From Cytobacillus depressus (GTDB taxonomy: Bacteria > Bacillota > Bacilli > Bacillales > Cytobacillaceae), in assembly GCF_008923245.1 (NCBI RefSeq), contig NZ_WBOS01000005.1, forward strand, positions 236,630 to 300,629: a stretch of 64,000 bases of DNA. Direction: 5' to 3'. Positions 25,214-32,826 of the stretch are shown here, piece by piece. The notes beneath the pieces were generated by a model. It made no database searches and was not told where the DNA came from. It saw only the letters and a program-made list of their open reading frames with translations. Position 1 is the stretch's first letter. Each line of letters begins with the position of its first letter. Made by a program: the position numbers and the translations under genes.

Positions 25214-26518
25214 TTATGGTATTTCAATTTCAAATTCTTCGTACGTAATTGGGTTTGGATACTTAATGGTTTTAAGTAGTAATCCTTTCTTCTTGCCAGT
25301 TGCAAATTCTTGTTTAAATTTGTTTCCTTCGATGCGTTCTGCGAAGGGTTTATCCTTTGACATTAGGTGTTTCCCGTTCGTATCTTCTAGCCATATCGGA
25401 TTTCTTGATAAATTATTTTCGATAATGGCATCACTTTGAACATCAAAATATACAACCATCTTATCTTTTAAATATGTTATGTCTGTAATAAAAACCTTCT
25501 CAAATTCACCTTGATCAACTACAAAAGGTAAACTTTGATCATCTAAAGGTATCGATGCCTCTCCCAATCCCTCATACTTTGGATTTATATAAGGAATGAC
25601 TCGAACTTTTTTCACTCCTTCTTTTAAAGGCGAATAGAGGAAATCAAGCTTTGCCTTTTCCTTGCCGTTTTCTATGTCTCCACTGCCGCTTCCGCTTATA
25701 GTGTCTAACACATTTCCTTGCTCATCTATCATATAAAAATTCAGCGCATATGGATCAACCCTCGTATTTTCCTCATCTTTTATTATTTTCACCGAAAGAT
25801 TAGTTCCCGCAGGACCAAGCTTCAATGAAGTAATTTGCACTTCTGCCTGTTCAATCATTTTTACTTCCTGTGGTCGAATGACTATCACTTCATTCGATTG
25901 CTTCACCGGAAATTCGAACTCCCACTTTCCTGGAATCGAGCCAACTGCATCAATTCTTATTTTCATGTCAAATTCTTCTGGTAGTTCCTCTGTTGGGGTA
26001 ATATCAATAATCCCCTTATATTTCTGCGGAGTAACAAAATCTCCTGAGTAGCCGGAACTGAAGTTAATATTCTTGCCATTTACTTTAATATTCGGACGTT
26101 CGAGGTCACCAATCGCGAACAATGATTCCTGCGTATATCCTAATGTAAATCGTGTACCGTCATAAAAAACTTCATTTATTGTTAAAGTAATCCCATTATC
26201 CTTTGCGGACTGCTCCAAAATTTGCGTTAAGCCCTGCTTCCCCGCTATTCTTAACCCCTCATCCCAAGCATCATTGAAAAAAGTTCCGATGATTGGAATA
26301 TTAGAGGCGATTTTTGCCATAGTGGGAGAAACACTTGCTGATCCAATAAATAACCCAAAGGCTGCTACCGCTGTACCGAGCGAATAGAGAGCCATTTTCT
26401 TTTTCGATTTCTTGATCCGATTTTCTTTGATCGTATTAGTGATAATCGAATCAAGCTTATCCATTGGCACCGATATATTATCCATTTCCTTTTTTAAATC
26501 TGGCCATTGGCTGCTCAT
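25214..26518 (-). CDS. Anti-sigma factor, DUF4179 / DUF5643 domain protein
   Basis: A 434-residue single-pass protein: a cytoplasmic N-terminus (~1-40), a membrane helix KMALYSLGTAVAAFGLFIGSAS (~41-62), then a large extracytoplasmic part starting with the DUF4179 pattern ASNIPIIGTFFNDAWDEGLRIAGKQGLTQILEQSAKDNGITLTINEVFYDGTRFTLGY and ending in a beta-rich DUF5643-like domain. Such proteins sequester their ECF sigma and sense envelope stress. The start overlaps the sigma gene by 41 bp with its own AAAGGAGGA site. Confidence 0.82.
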   Translation of the reverse strand: MSSQWPDLKKEMDNISVPMDKLDSIITNTIKENRIKKSKKKMALYSLGTAVAAFGLFIGSASVSPTMAKIASNIPIIGTFFNDAWDEGLRIAGKQGLTQILEQSAKDNGITLTINEVFYDGTRFTLGYTQESLFAIGDLERPNIKVNGKNINFSSGYSGDFVTPQKYKGIIDITPTEELPEEFDMKIRIDAVGSIPGKWEFEFPVKQSNEVIVIRPQEVKMIEQAEVQITSLKLGPAGTNLSVKIIKDEENTRVDPYALNFYMIDEQGNVLDTISGSGSGDIENGKEKAKLDFLYSPLKEGVKKVRVIPYINPKYEGLGEASIPLDDQSLPFVVDQGEFEKVFITDITYLKDKMVVYFDVQSDAIIENNLSRNPIWLEDTNGKHLMSKDKPFAERIEGNKFKQEFATGKKKGLLLKTIKYPNPITYEEFEIEIP

Positions 26519-27035
26519 TTACACAATCCTCCTTTAATTTTCCCTTTAAAAGGTTGATCCCGCGATGTATATTGGTTTTCACAGTACCTTGTGGACAATC
26601 CAAAAATTCAGCAATTTGTTTAACTGTATAATCTTTGTAAAAGCGCAGAACTAAAACCGTTTTATATTTTTCATCAAGCTCCAAAACTGCTTCAAGTAAA
26701 TCTGGATCTTTTTCACTTGATTGATATAGAGTCATCTTGCTTTCTAAAATCTCTCTTTCCATCGGAATAACTCTTTTCTTTCTTTTTAACAGATCAATTG
26801 CTGTATTTATAAGAATGCGGGTCAGCCAAGTTGAAAAATACCGTTCATCCTTCAAGTTTTTAATCGAGGTAAAAGCTTTGCATACTGTTTCTTGAAAAAC
26901 TTCCAGCGCGTCATCTTCGTTTTTCATATAAATATAGGCCATTTTATAAAGCTTGATCTTTTCTTCCTCCATTAACTCCTGAAAGACTTTATGATTTCCC
27001 TTTTTCGCACGTTGCACTTTCTTTATATCTGCCAC
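26478..27035 (-). CDS. ECF RNA polymerase sigma factor, second of two (SigV-like)
   Basis: A 185-residue ECF sigma. Region 2: EEEKIKLYKMAYIYMKNEDDALEVFQETVCKAFTSIKNLKDERYFSTWLTRILINTAIDLLKRKKR (about 23-88). Region 4: LDEKYKTVLVLRFYKDYTVKQIAEFLDCPQGTVKTNIHRGINLLKGKL (about 122-168). This is the SigV/SigM-like type. The start is GTG at 27035 with GGAGGGG upstream. A good ECF-type promoter (CGAAAC, 17 bp, TGTCTA) lies at 27064-27092, so it is probably autoregulated. The overlapping DUF4179 gene is its expected anti-sigma. Confidence 0.9.
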   Translation of the reverse strand: MADIKKVQRAKKGNHKVFQELMEEEKIKLYKMAYIYMKNEDDALEVFQETVCKAFTSIKNLKDERYFSTWLTRILINTAIDLLKRKKRVIPMEREILESKMTLYQSSEKDPDLLEAVLELDEKYKTVLVLRFYKDYTVKQIAEFLDCPQGTVKTNIHRGINLLKGKLKEDCVNEQPMARFKKGNG

Positions 27036-27063
27036 AATCCTGCCCCTCCTCTCTTCTAACTGT

Positions 27064-27092
27064 TAGACAAACAAGGTATGTAAAACGTTTCG
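27064..27092 (-). promoter_or_regulatory. ECF-type autoregulatory promoter
   Basis: Minus strand CGAAAC (27087-27092), 17 bp, TGTCTA (27064-27069), close to the TGAAAC-N16/17-CGTCTA pattern of B. subtilis extracytoplasmic sigma factors. It lies 29 bp upstream of the sigma start. Confidence 0.65.
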
Positions 27093-27309
27093 ATTTTTTG
27101 ATTTTATTTCTTAAAGGAGAAAGTAACTCATACTTAGAAAAACGACTAACAAACAGACAAATATATCCTACTTCACTCCGGTTAAATTTATTTGTTTGTC
27201 AAATAATAAGCAAATACGACAAAACAGTTGGATTAGTTGTTTGAACTCTATATCGCCAATCACTCTTTGAAGTTTTGTAGGAAAAATAATAAAGAAAGAA
27301 GTGTATTAT

Positions 27310-27876
27310 ATGAATAAACTTCAACCTGAAAAAACAGCATTAGTGCTCATTGATTTACAGAAGGGGATTACTGCTTTAAAGGGGGCTCCTCACGACACGT
27401 CTACAGTTGTTCGTCATGCAGCACAACTTGTAGATGCTTTTCGGCGAGCAGGTGCATTTATCACATTTGTACATGTCGATTTTTTGGATGGAAAAGATGC
27501 TTTGCAGCCTGATGCTGAAATACAGTTACCTCCTAAACTTTCGGAAAATTGGGGGGATTTTGTCCCTGAACTAAACGTGCAGCCGACAGACCATATCGTT
27601 ACGAAGCGTCATTTCGGCGCTTTCTTTGGGACTGATCTTGATTTGCAACTTCGCAGACGCGGAATCGACACCATTGTGTTAGGTGGAATCTCAACCCATG
27701 TTGGAGTTGATACGACTGCACGCGAAGCCTATCAACTCAATTACAATCAAATTTTTGTAACAGATGCCATGACGGCTACATCTATTGAAGCTCATGAATT
27801 CCCATGTAAGTTTATTTTTCCGCTTATGGGTCGAATACACACGACTGAGGAAGTACTTGCAGAGCTTGAGTCTTGA
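27310..27876 (+). CDS. Isochorismatase-fold hydrolase, YecD-like
   Basis: A 188-residue isochorismatase-superfamily protein. It matches E. coli YecD closely in pattern: TALVLIDLQKGI (Asp of the triad), VTKRHFGAFFGTDLDLQLRRRGIDTIVLGGISTHVGVDTTAREAYQLNYN. The lysine of the triad is present (TKRH), but the position of the nucleophilic Cys is Gly (HVGV), as in EntB-type isochorismatases and YecD. A nicotinamidase-type mechanism is therefore excluded. The ATG at 27310 is preferred over a GTG at 27301. It stands alone. Confidence 0.82.
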   Translation: MNKLQPEKTALVLIDLQKGITALKGAPHDTSTVVRHAAQLVDAFRRAGAFITFVHVDFLDGKDALQPDAEIQLPPKLSENWGDFVPELNVQPTDHIVTKRHFGAFFGTDLDLQLRRRGIDTIVLGGISTHVGVDTTAREAYQLNYNQIFVTDAMTATSIEAHEFPCKFIFPLMGRIHTTEEVLAELES

Positions 27877-28020
27877 TGTTTGTTAAAAAACAGGAGAATC
27901 GTACTGATAATAAAATGAAAATAAGGACTGTCCTATTGTTTTATTAAAAGTCAAGAAGTTGTTTAAAACACTTGCTGGTAATGCATCCTAATTTAATGTC
28001 ACACATTATATAGGTTAAAA

Positions 28021-28065
28021 ACAAAAGGATAGGTGAGCATAATAAAATGGACTCAACCTATCCTT
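28021..28065 (-). terminator. Terminator of the HU gene
   Basis: AAGGATAGGT (28025-28034) pairs with ACCTATCCTT (28056-28065); minus reading continues TTGTTTTTAA. Confidence 0.8.
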
Positions 28066-28097
28066 ATTTGTAATACAATAATCTCAATTACTACTAC

Positions 28098-28370
28098 TTA
28101 TTTAACCGCTTCTTTTAATTCCTTACCCGGTTTAAAGGCAGGAGCTTTAGAAGCTGCAATTTCTATTTCTTCACCTGTTTGTGGATTACGACCTTTTCTT
28201 GCAGATCGTTCACGAACTTCAAACGTTCCAAATCCAATTAATTGGATTCTTTCTTCTTTAGCAAGTGTGTTAGTAATTGTTTCAAGTATTGCATCAACTA
28301 CATTCCCAGCATCTTTTATTGTTAACTCTGTCTGTGTTGATACGGCTTTCACTAATTCTGTTTTATTCAT
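28098..28370 (-). CDS. hup: DNA-binding protein HU
   Basis: A 90-residue [92 protein letters not shown]. The conserved [22 protein letters not shown] arm that bends DNA is intact. A nucleoid protein. The ATG at 28370 has GAGGTG at 8 bp; five residues upstream in the longer frame are not homologous. Bacilli often carry one major and one or more minor HU genes; this may be a minor paralogue. Confidence 0.95.
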   Translation of the reverse strand: MNKTELVKAVSTQTELTIKDAGNVVDAILETITNTLAKEERIQLIGFGTFEVRERSARKGRNPQTGEEIEIAASKAPAFKPGKELKEAVK

Positions 28371-28545
28371 TTTTATACACCTCAATTTTTATATTCATAT
28401 AGAAATTAAAAACATATCATATTTTCTTCTTTTTTTCTATTTTAAGTATAACCTAATTAGATAAAAATTTGATTTTCAAACTCATACTAGAGTATATTTC
28501 CCATGCCGAACAATTGTATTTGGCTGCCCACCTTTCTAAAATTAT

Positions 28546-28779
28546 CTAAACCCAGACCGCTTCCTTACTTTGTGTTATCATACTAATTGCATATTTAAGG
28601 TTTTCTAAACATTCTAACCGAATTCTTTCATCGCAAACAAAATCATATAAAATTTCTTTTTTTAGTTTTGAAGTAATGGCGTTTAGAGAATCCTCACTAA
28701 TTTCTTTTATTTGATTCTCATTCAGATAGTTGTAAATTTCTCTTTTAAAGTATTCAACTGTACCAAATAACACAGTCAA
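28546..28779 (-). CDS. Hypothetical 77-residue protein under a cyclic-di-GMP riboswitch
   Basis: I do not recognise the family. The protein is MTVLFGTVEYFKREIYNYLN, then ISEDSLNAITSKLKKEILYD, then ICDE-like FVCDERIRLECLENLKYA and a short tail ending AVWV. It is predicted to be all helical, acidic/Lys-rich and cytoplasmic, with two Cys. The start is TTG at 28779 (AAGGAGGTGG at 28788-28797 is strong; the nearer ATG opens only a tiny frame). It is preceded on the same strand by a terminator and a c-di-GMP-I aptamer, so its expression probably follows the motility/biofilm second messenger. HU lies 175 bp downstream. Confidence 0.72.
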   Translation of the reverse strand: MTVLFGTVEYFKREIYNYLNENQIKEISEDSLNAITSKLKKEILYDFVCDERIRLECLENLKYAISMITQSKEAVWV

Positions 28780-28846
28780 TTAACATTCCACCTCCTTTTT
28801 TATTTTTGCCATTTATTCGATAGTCAAGCTTCGCCAAAACTATCTC

Positions 28847-28873
28847 AAAAAAGGCACACCAAAAAGATTGGTG
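28847..28873 (-). terminator. Riboswitch expression-platform terminator
   Basis: On the minus strand CACCAA (28868-28873) pairs with TTGGTG (28857-28862), followed by TGCCTTTTTT. The upstream GATTGG (28915-28920) can pair with CCAATC (28866-28871) as an antiterminator. Confidence 0.75.
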
Positions 28874-28916
28874 GACTTGTATGATAAAGGCTATTCTATC
28901 ATAGGTAACAGTATCC

Positions 28917-29010
28917 AATCATTTGGTAACCCGACTATCATAGCTAATCACCTTAGACTCGTGGCTTTGCGTCCTTATCTTTCAATAAGTTTGCCTTTAT
29001 CAAACTGATA
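28917..29010 (-). ncRNA. Cyclic-di-GMP-I riboswitch (GEMM) aptamer
   Basis: The minus strand shows the whole consensus in order: GGCAAAC, stem CUUAU/AUAAG capped by a GAAA tetraloop, GACGCAAAGCC, CUAAGG, and GGGUUACC. The closing P1 stem forms from AUCAgUUUG (29001-29010 side) and CAAAUGAU (28917-28924). The P1 3' strand overlaps GATTGG, the antiterminator strand, so ligand binding should favour the terminator (an OFF switch). It lies between the MFS gene and the 77-residue gene. Confidence 0.88.
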
Positions 29011-29015
29011 CTTTT

Positions 29016-29045
29016 ATAATAAAACTTTAGCATGATAATTTCCAA
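29016..29045 (-). promoter_or_regulatory. SigA-type promoter of the riboswitch transcript
   Basis: Minus TTGGAA (29040-29045), 18 bp, TATTAT (29016-29021). The predicted start, about 29009, falls exactly at the 5' side of aptamer P1. Confidence 0.6.
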
Positions 29046-29273
29046 TAAAATCCGCCATTTTCCAACAAATATTAACAAAAATAGTAGTTTCGCACCATTC
29101 TTATTAACCTAATTTGGTTTTTAATAAACAAAAAGTACACCACTATATATAAGTGATGTACTAAATTTTATTTAAAGTGTGACATTAAAGACAAACGACT
29201 ACTCTTCCAATAAAAAGGTGAATTCTCCATAAATTTTACAGGGTAGCAGTCCTCTCATTAATTTTATACCTAT

Positions 29274-30548
29274 TTATTCACCCACTGTAGCTGCTTTCCG
29301 GTCCTCTTTAAAGAACATCATCAGAAAGAATCCAATGGCGAGAACGACGACGGCTGAGTAGAATCCTGCTGCCATGCTTCCTGTTTTGTCTGCAAGGAAG
29401 CCGACAAACCAAGGAGCAATAATAGAAGAGATCATGCCGAAAAAATTATAGAGGCTAAATGCCACGCCATAGGCCGTTTGTCTGACGTTCTCAGAAACTG
29501 AAGAAATAAGGATCGGATCAAGAGCAATTTTCCCAAATAAACCGTATATCAATAAGGCTAAAATCAATAAGGCTGTGTTCTGTATATAGACGGTTGCCCA
29601 TAAGGCGACTGCGGCGATTGGAATAAGAATAAAAGCGAAAGGCTTCTTCCTTCCGAGACGATCCGATATATAGCTGGCAATGAGTGCTCCGGGTATGGAA
29701 GCTAGCGGAACTAAGGCCGAGATTAAACCAACTTGACTTCCTTGGAAGCCGCGCTCAGTCGCCAGAAACTTCGGCAGCCATGTAACGATAACGGTAAAGC
29801 CGTAAATCGAACAAAAGAGGACAAGGAAGATGACTAAAAGATTGCGGTTTTTTAGTAACGATACTACCGAAACTTTCTCTCTATCTTGATTGAACGTCCC
29901 TTCTACAGCGTCCCCCGGAACCAATGGCTCATTTCGGCTTTTTTCTTTTACTATCATCGAAATAAATATTCCGGCAATTACAGTTAGCGCGCCAAAGATA
30001 TAAAATGGGACACTCCAGCTCATTCCTCTATCTAAAACTAATGTGCTTGATAAGATAAAGCCAAAGGCAATCCCGATCCCTGAACCGCTATTAATAATGG
30101 CACTGCCGATCGTTCGATATTTTTGCGGAATCGCTTCAGAGGAAAGGGCAAATTGAGGGCCATACCAAGTCGCTGAAGAAAGCCCCGCTAACGCCCTCGC
30201 TACTAAAAATCCTGCAAAACTAGCCATAACACCGCTGATGCCAGTTAATAACCCGAAAAAAATAAACCCCGTGACAAGTAGCTTTTTTCTGCCAATTTTA
30301 TCGCTAATCGCACCTGCTGGAATTTGCGCAATTGTGTAAGTCAGAAAGAAAATACTGTTGACAAGTCCAAGCTGGGAGTTATTAAGATTATATTCTGCGC
30401 CTATATTTCCTAAAATCGGATTTAAAAAATATTTATTCGCGTTGATAAACATCCAGCCTAAAGAAAAGGCAAAAACCGCTTTCCACCAATAGGGTATCGC
30501 AGATCTTCTATTATCCTCCAATTGCGCATCTAAAGCTTTTGGCGCCAT
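29274..30548 (-). CDS. MFS transporter (next to allantoinase)
   Basis: A 424-residue, 12-helix major facilitator. Signature motifs are the loop 2-3 ISDKIGRKKLL and its second-half copy ISDRLGRKKPF, with the RALAGLSSATWYGPQ region in helix 4. This resembles ACS/phthalate-type anion:cation symporters. AAAGGAGTG precedes the ATG at 30548; a longer frame to 30623 has no site. It is 78 bp downstream of the allantoinase gene on the same strand, so uptake of allantoin or another ureide is a reasonable inference, not shown by sequence. Confidence 0.85.
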   Translation of the reverse strand: MAPKALDAQLEDNRRSAIPYWWKAVFAFSLGWMFINANKYFLNPILGNIGAEYNLNNSQLGLVNSIFFLTYTIAQIPAGAISDKIGRKKLLVTGFIFFGLLTGISGVMASFAGFLVARALAGLSSATWYGPQFALSSEAIPQKYRTIGSAIINSGSGIGIAFGFILSSTLVLDRGMSWSVPFYIFGALTVIAGIFISMIVKEKSRNEPLVPGDAVEGTFNQDREKVSVVSLLKNRNLLVIFLVLFCSIYGFTVIVTWLPKFLATERGFQGSQVGLISALVPLASIPGALIASYISDRLGRKKPFAFILIPIAAVALWATVYIQNTALLILALLIYGLFGKIALDPILISSVSENVRQTAYGVAFSLYNFFGMISSIIAPWFVGFLADKTGSMAAGFYSAVVVLAIGFFLMMFFKEDRKAATVGE

Positions 30549-30626
30549 AAAAACACTCCTTTCTTCCAAATTATTATTGGGCCGGGCCCCGAAGATCTCC
30601 ATGGGAGACATCAGGACCCACACTTA

Positions 30627-31958
30627 CTATTTCCCCATTATTTCTCCATTTTCAAATACTACCTTCCCGCCAACAATTGTTGTTTTAACTTTGCCTTGAA
30701 ATGTCATGCCCACATACGGTGAATGCTTATGACGATAAAATAAATCTTCTGCCTTCAGTTCAAAGCTTTCATTTAGGTTCACAATTGTCAAATCAGCATC
30801 ATAATCAGGGGCAATGGTTCCCTTATTTTCAAGTCTAAATACTTTTGCCGGGTTAGTTGAGGTTAATTCAACAATTTTTTCTAAAGGAATTTTTCTTTTG
30901 AAATGCCCTTCGGTTAACAAAATATTTAGATTAGACTGAGCGCCTGAAATACCGCCCCATCCTTCAAAAATATTGCCTTTGCCCTCTTTCATGGATGCGG
31001 GTGCTGGTGAATGGTCAGAGCCGATGACATCAATTTCACCGTTTGCAACAGCTGCCCATAAATTTTCTACTTCATCTTCATCCCGTAATGGTGGTGCACA
31101 TTTCGCCAATACTCCTTTTTCTTCTAAATCTTTTACCGTCAATGATAAATAATGTGGGCATGTTTCCACAGTGACATCTAAGCCACTTTCCTTTGCTTCA
31201 TTAATTAGCTGCACAACTCTGCGGCTGCTGGCATGGACAACATGCAGCTTACATCCTGTTACCTCGGCATAAGAAAGGATTCTTCTCACTGCTTCCACTT
31301 CAGAAATAATCGGACGTGACTCCACAAAATCTCTTGCAGATACTTTCCCTTGACTTATTTTTTCCTTCGCAAGCTGATCACACATCACCGTACTTTCCGC
31401 ATGCACGGCTAAAAGAGAACCAAGTGAGGCAATTTCCTTCATGCCCTTATAAATTGATTCATCATCCACATTATTAAAATCATCAATTCCACTTGGTGAC
31501 ATAAATGCCTTAAAACCGATGACGCCATTTTCATGAAGCCCTCTTAAATCATCAATATTTTCTGGAACTAGCCCGCCCCAAAAACGGGGATTCACAATGG
31601 ACTTTTCTGCAGCAAGGGAACTTTTTATCTCCAAGTTTTCTTTATTAATGGTAGGAGGTGTACTGTTCAGCGGCATATCAAAAAAAGTTGTCGCCCCGCC
31701 TGCAGCTAAGCTTCTGCTTCCTGTTTCCAGTCCTTCCCACTCGGTTCTGCCTGGTTCATTAAAATGAACATGTGTATCAATAAGCCCTGGAAGAATATGA
31801 TGTCCTTCCGCGTTGATCTCTTTAGCTGCTGATCCCTCGATCGGTTTACCTACTGAAACCTCTTTGATTTTTCCATCCTTAATGGCAACATCTCCTTGAA
31901 CAACGGCATCTGCAGTCACGATCTGCCCATTTTTTATGATTAAATCGTAATTTGTCAT
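30627..31958 (-). CDS. allB: Allantoinase (amidohydrolase family)
   Basis: A 443-residue cyclic amidohydrolase. GLIDTHVHFNEPGRTEWEGLETGSRSLAAGGATTFFDMPLNSTPPT is the allantoinase-type N-terminal motif with the two metal His. IGFKAFMSPSGIDDF holds the lysine that is carbamylated in this family. HAES, LHVVHASS, VETCPHYLSL and DVIGSDHSPAP supply the other ligands and catalytic Asp. It hydrolyses allantoin to allantoate. Dihydropyrimidinase or hydantoinase are the alternatives, but FMSPSG and SDHSPAP favour allantoinase. Functionally it would feed the urease encoded 15 kb away. Confidence 0.88.
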   Translation of the reverse strand: MTNYDLIIKNGQIVTADAVVQGDVAIKDGKIKEVSVGKPIEGSAAKEINAEGHHILPGLIDTHVHFNEPGRTEWEGLETGSRSLAAGGATTFFDMPLNSTPPTINKENLEIKSSLAAEKSIVNPRFWGGLVPENIDDLRGLHENGVIGFKAFMSPSGIDDFNNVDDESIYKGMKEIASLGSLLAVHAESTVMCDQLAKEKISQGKVSARDFVESRPIISEVEAVRRILSYAEVTGCKLHVVHASSRRVVQLINEAKESGLDVTVETCPHYLSLTVKDLEEKGVLAKCAPPLRDEDEVENLWAAVANGEIDVIGSDHSPAPASMKEGKGNIFEGWGGISGAQSNLNILLTEGHFKRKIPLEKIVELTSTNPAKVFRLENKGTIAPDYDADLTIVNLNESFELKAEDLFYRHKHSPYVGMTFQGKVKTTIVGGKVVFENGEIMGK

Positions 31959-32058
31959 TTTTCATTCCTCCAGTTGTACTTCACTTTTAGCTCTCAAAGT
32001 AGTTTTTGTCATTAGGAGAAAATTAAACAGAAAAGTGAAATTAAATAATGAAGCAGTC

Positions 32059-32154
32059 ATGACGAGGGTTTTAGGTGAAGACATTGGATAACACGTTCCA
32101 TGAAGCGCTGATGACGAACGTTTTGGGCAAGGACCTTCTAAAACACGTTCTTTG
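32059..32154. repeat. Imperfect direct repeat, period 52 bp, upstream of allantoinase
   Basis: Two copies begin ATGACGA at 32059 and 32111 and end near AACACGTTC, with about 65% identity between them. It creates the spurious short minus-strand frame here. It lies in the 254-bp region that must contain the allantoinase promoter. Confidence 0.6.
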
Positions 32155-32182
32155 TAAAGAAATTTATAGATAAAATACAAAT

Positions 32183-32211
32183 TAATCCCCCACATGAAGT
32201 GAGGGATTTCT
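32183..32211 (-). terminator. Terminator-like hairpin after the VWA-like gene
   Basis: AATCCCTCAC pairs with GTGGGGGATT on the minus strand with a TTCAT loop; the T-run is weak (TAATTTG). Confidence 0.5.
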
Positions 32212-32212
32212 C

Positions 32213-32623
32213 TTAAGCTACCTTTATGACCTTTCCAAAAGGGACCTGGGGCAAAAAATCATCTGGGACGAGCCAGAACAATTCAAAATCGACATGATCA
32301 ATTTCATCAGAAATAAAACCAGTTACGTCTGTAATATAAAACAATGTATCGATATTTTCCTCTTTCGCCCACTCAAGCACTAACGTATAAGAGGATTTCC
32401 CGTGCGAATAGTATTTAATTGTATCGCTTTTTATAGGTGCAATCGTTCGAATTTTAAAGTCTGCTTGAACCAAAATTGTATCCGGTTTAACTTGTTCAAA
32501 CAGCTTGACAATATTATTAATAAGTAAAATTGGAGCTTCGTTCGAGGAAGTGTCGACACATAAGGCAACCTTCTTCTCACTTCGCTGCTGAATCATCGTA
32601 AGTATTCGTTTATGCCATTTCAT
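32213..32623 (-). CDS. Stand-alone VWA-like (DUF2201 C-terminal type) domain protein
   Basis: 136 residues resembling only the C-terminal VWA-like domain of DUF2201 proteins: KVALCVDTSSNEAPI (strand 1 and degenerate metal-site motif), DTILVQADFKIRTIAPI, SHGKSSYTLVLEWAKEENIDTLFYITDVTGFI, and LFWLVPDDFLPQVPFGKVIKV. The usual DxSxS of a MIDAS is present as DTSSN, so metal binding is doubtful. The N-terminal ATPase-associated part of DUF2201 and its partner MoxR-type ATPase are absent, so this is either a natural single-domain protein or a remnant. No neighbour explains its role. Confidence 0.6.
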   Translation of the reverse strand: MKWHKRILTMIQQRSEKKVALCVDTSSNEAPILLINNIVKLFEQVKPDTILVQADFKIRTIAPIKSDTIKYYSHGKSSYTLVLEWAKEENIDTLFYITDVTGFISDEIDHVDFELFWLVPDDFLPQVPFGKVIKVA

Positions 32624-32826
32624 ATGACCAACCCCTTTGTGTTGATGAACAAGCCATCTTATCTTCGGTTACTCCGAAGTGGATTATGATTGGATAAAAC
32701 AGAGAAAACCACTTCAACGTGGCGATTTTTCCAACATCCCTTCCTTCTAAACAAAATCAACATATAACGATAAATAATCGGCAAAACTACATATGATATC
32801 GGCAACTAGAGAATGAGGTGTTTAGA

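Noticed and set aside
31962..32195. 77-residue minus frame upstream of allantoinase
   Set aside because: It is generated by the imperfect 52-bp duplication and has low-quality composition with no ribosome site.
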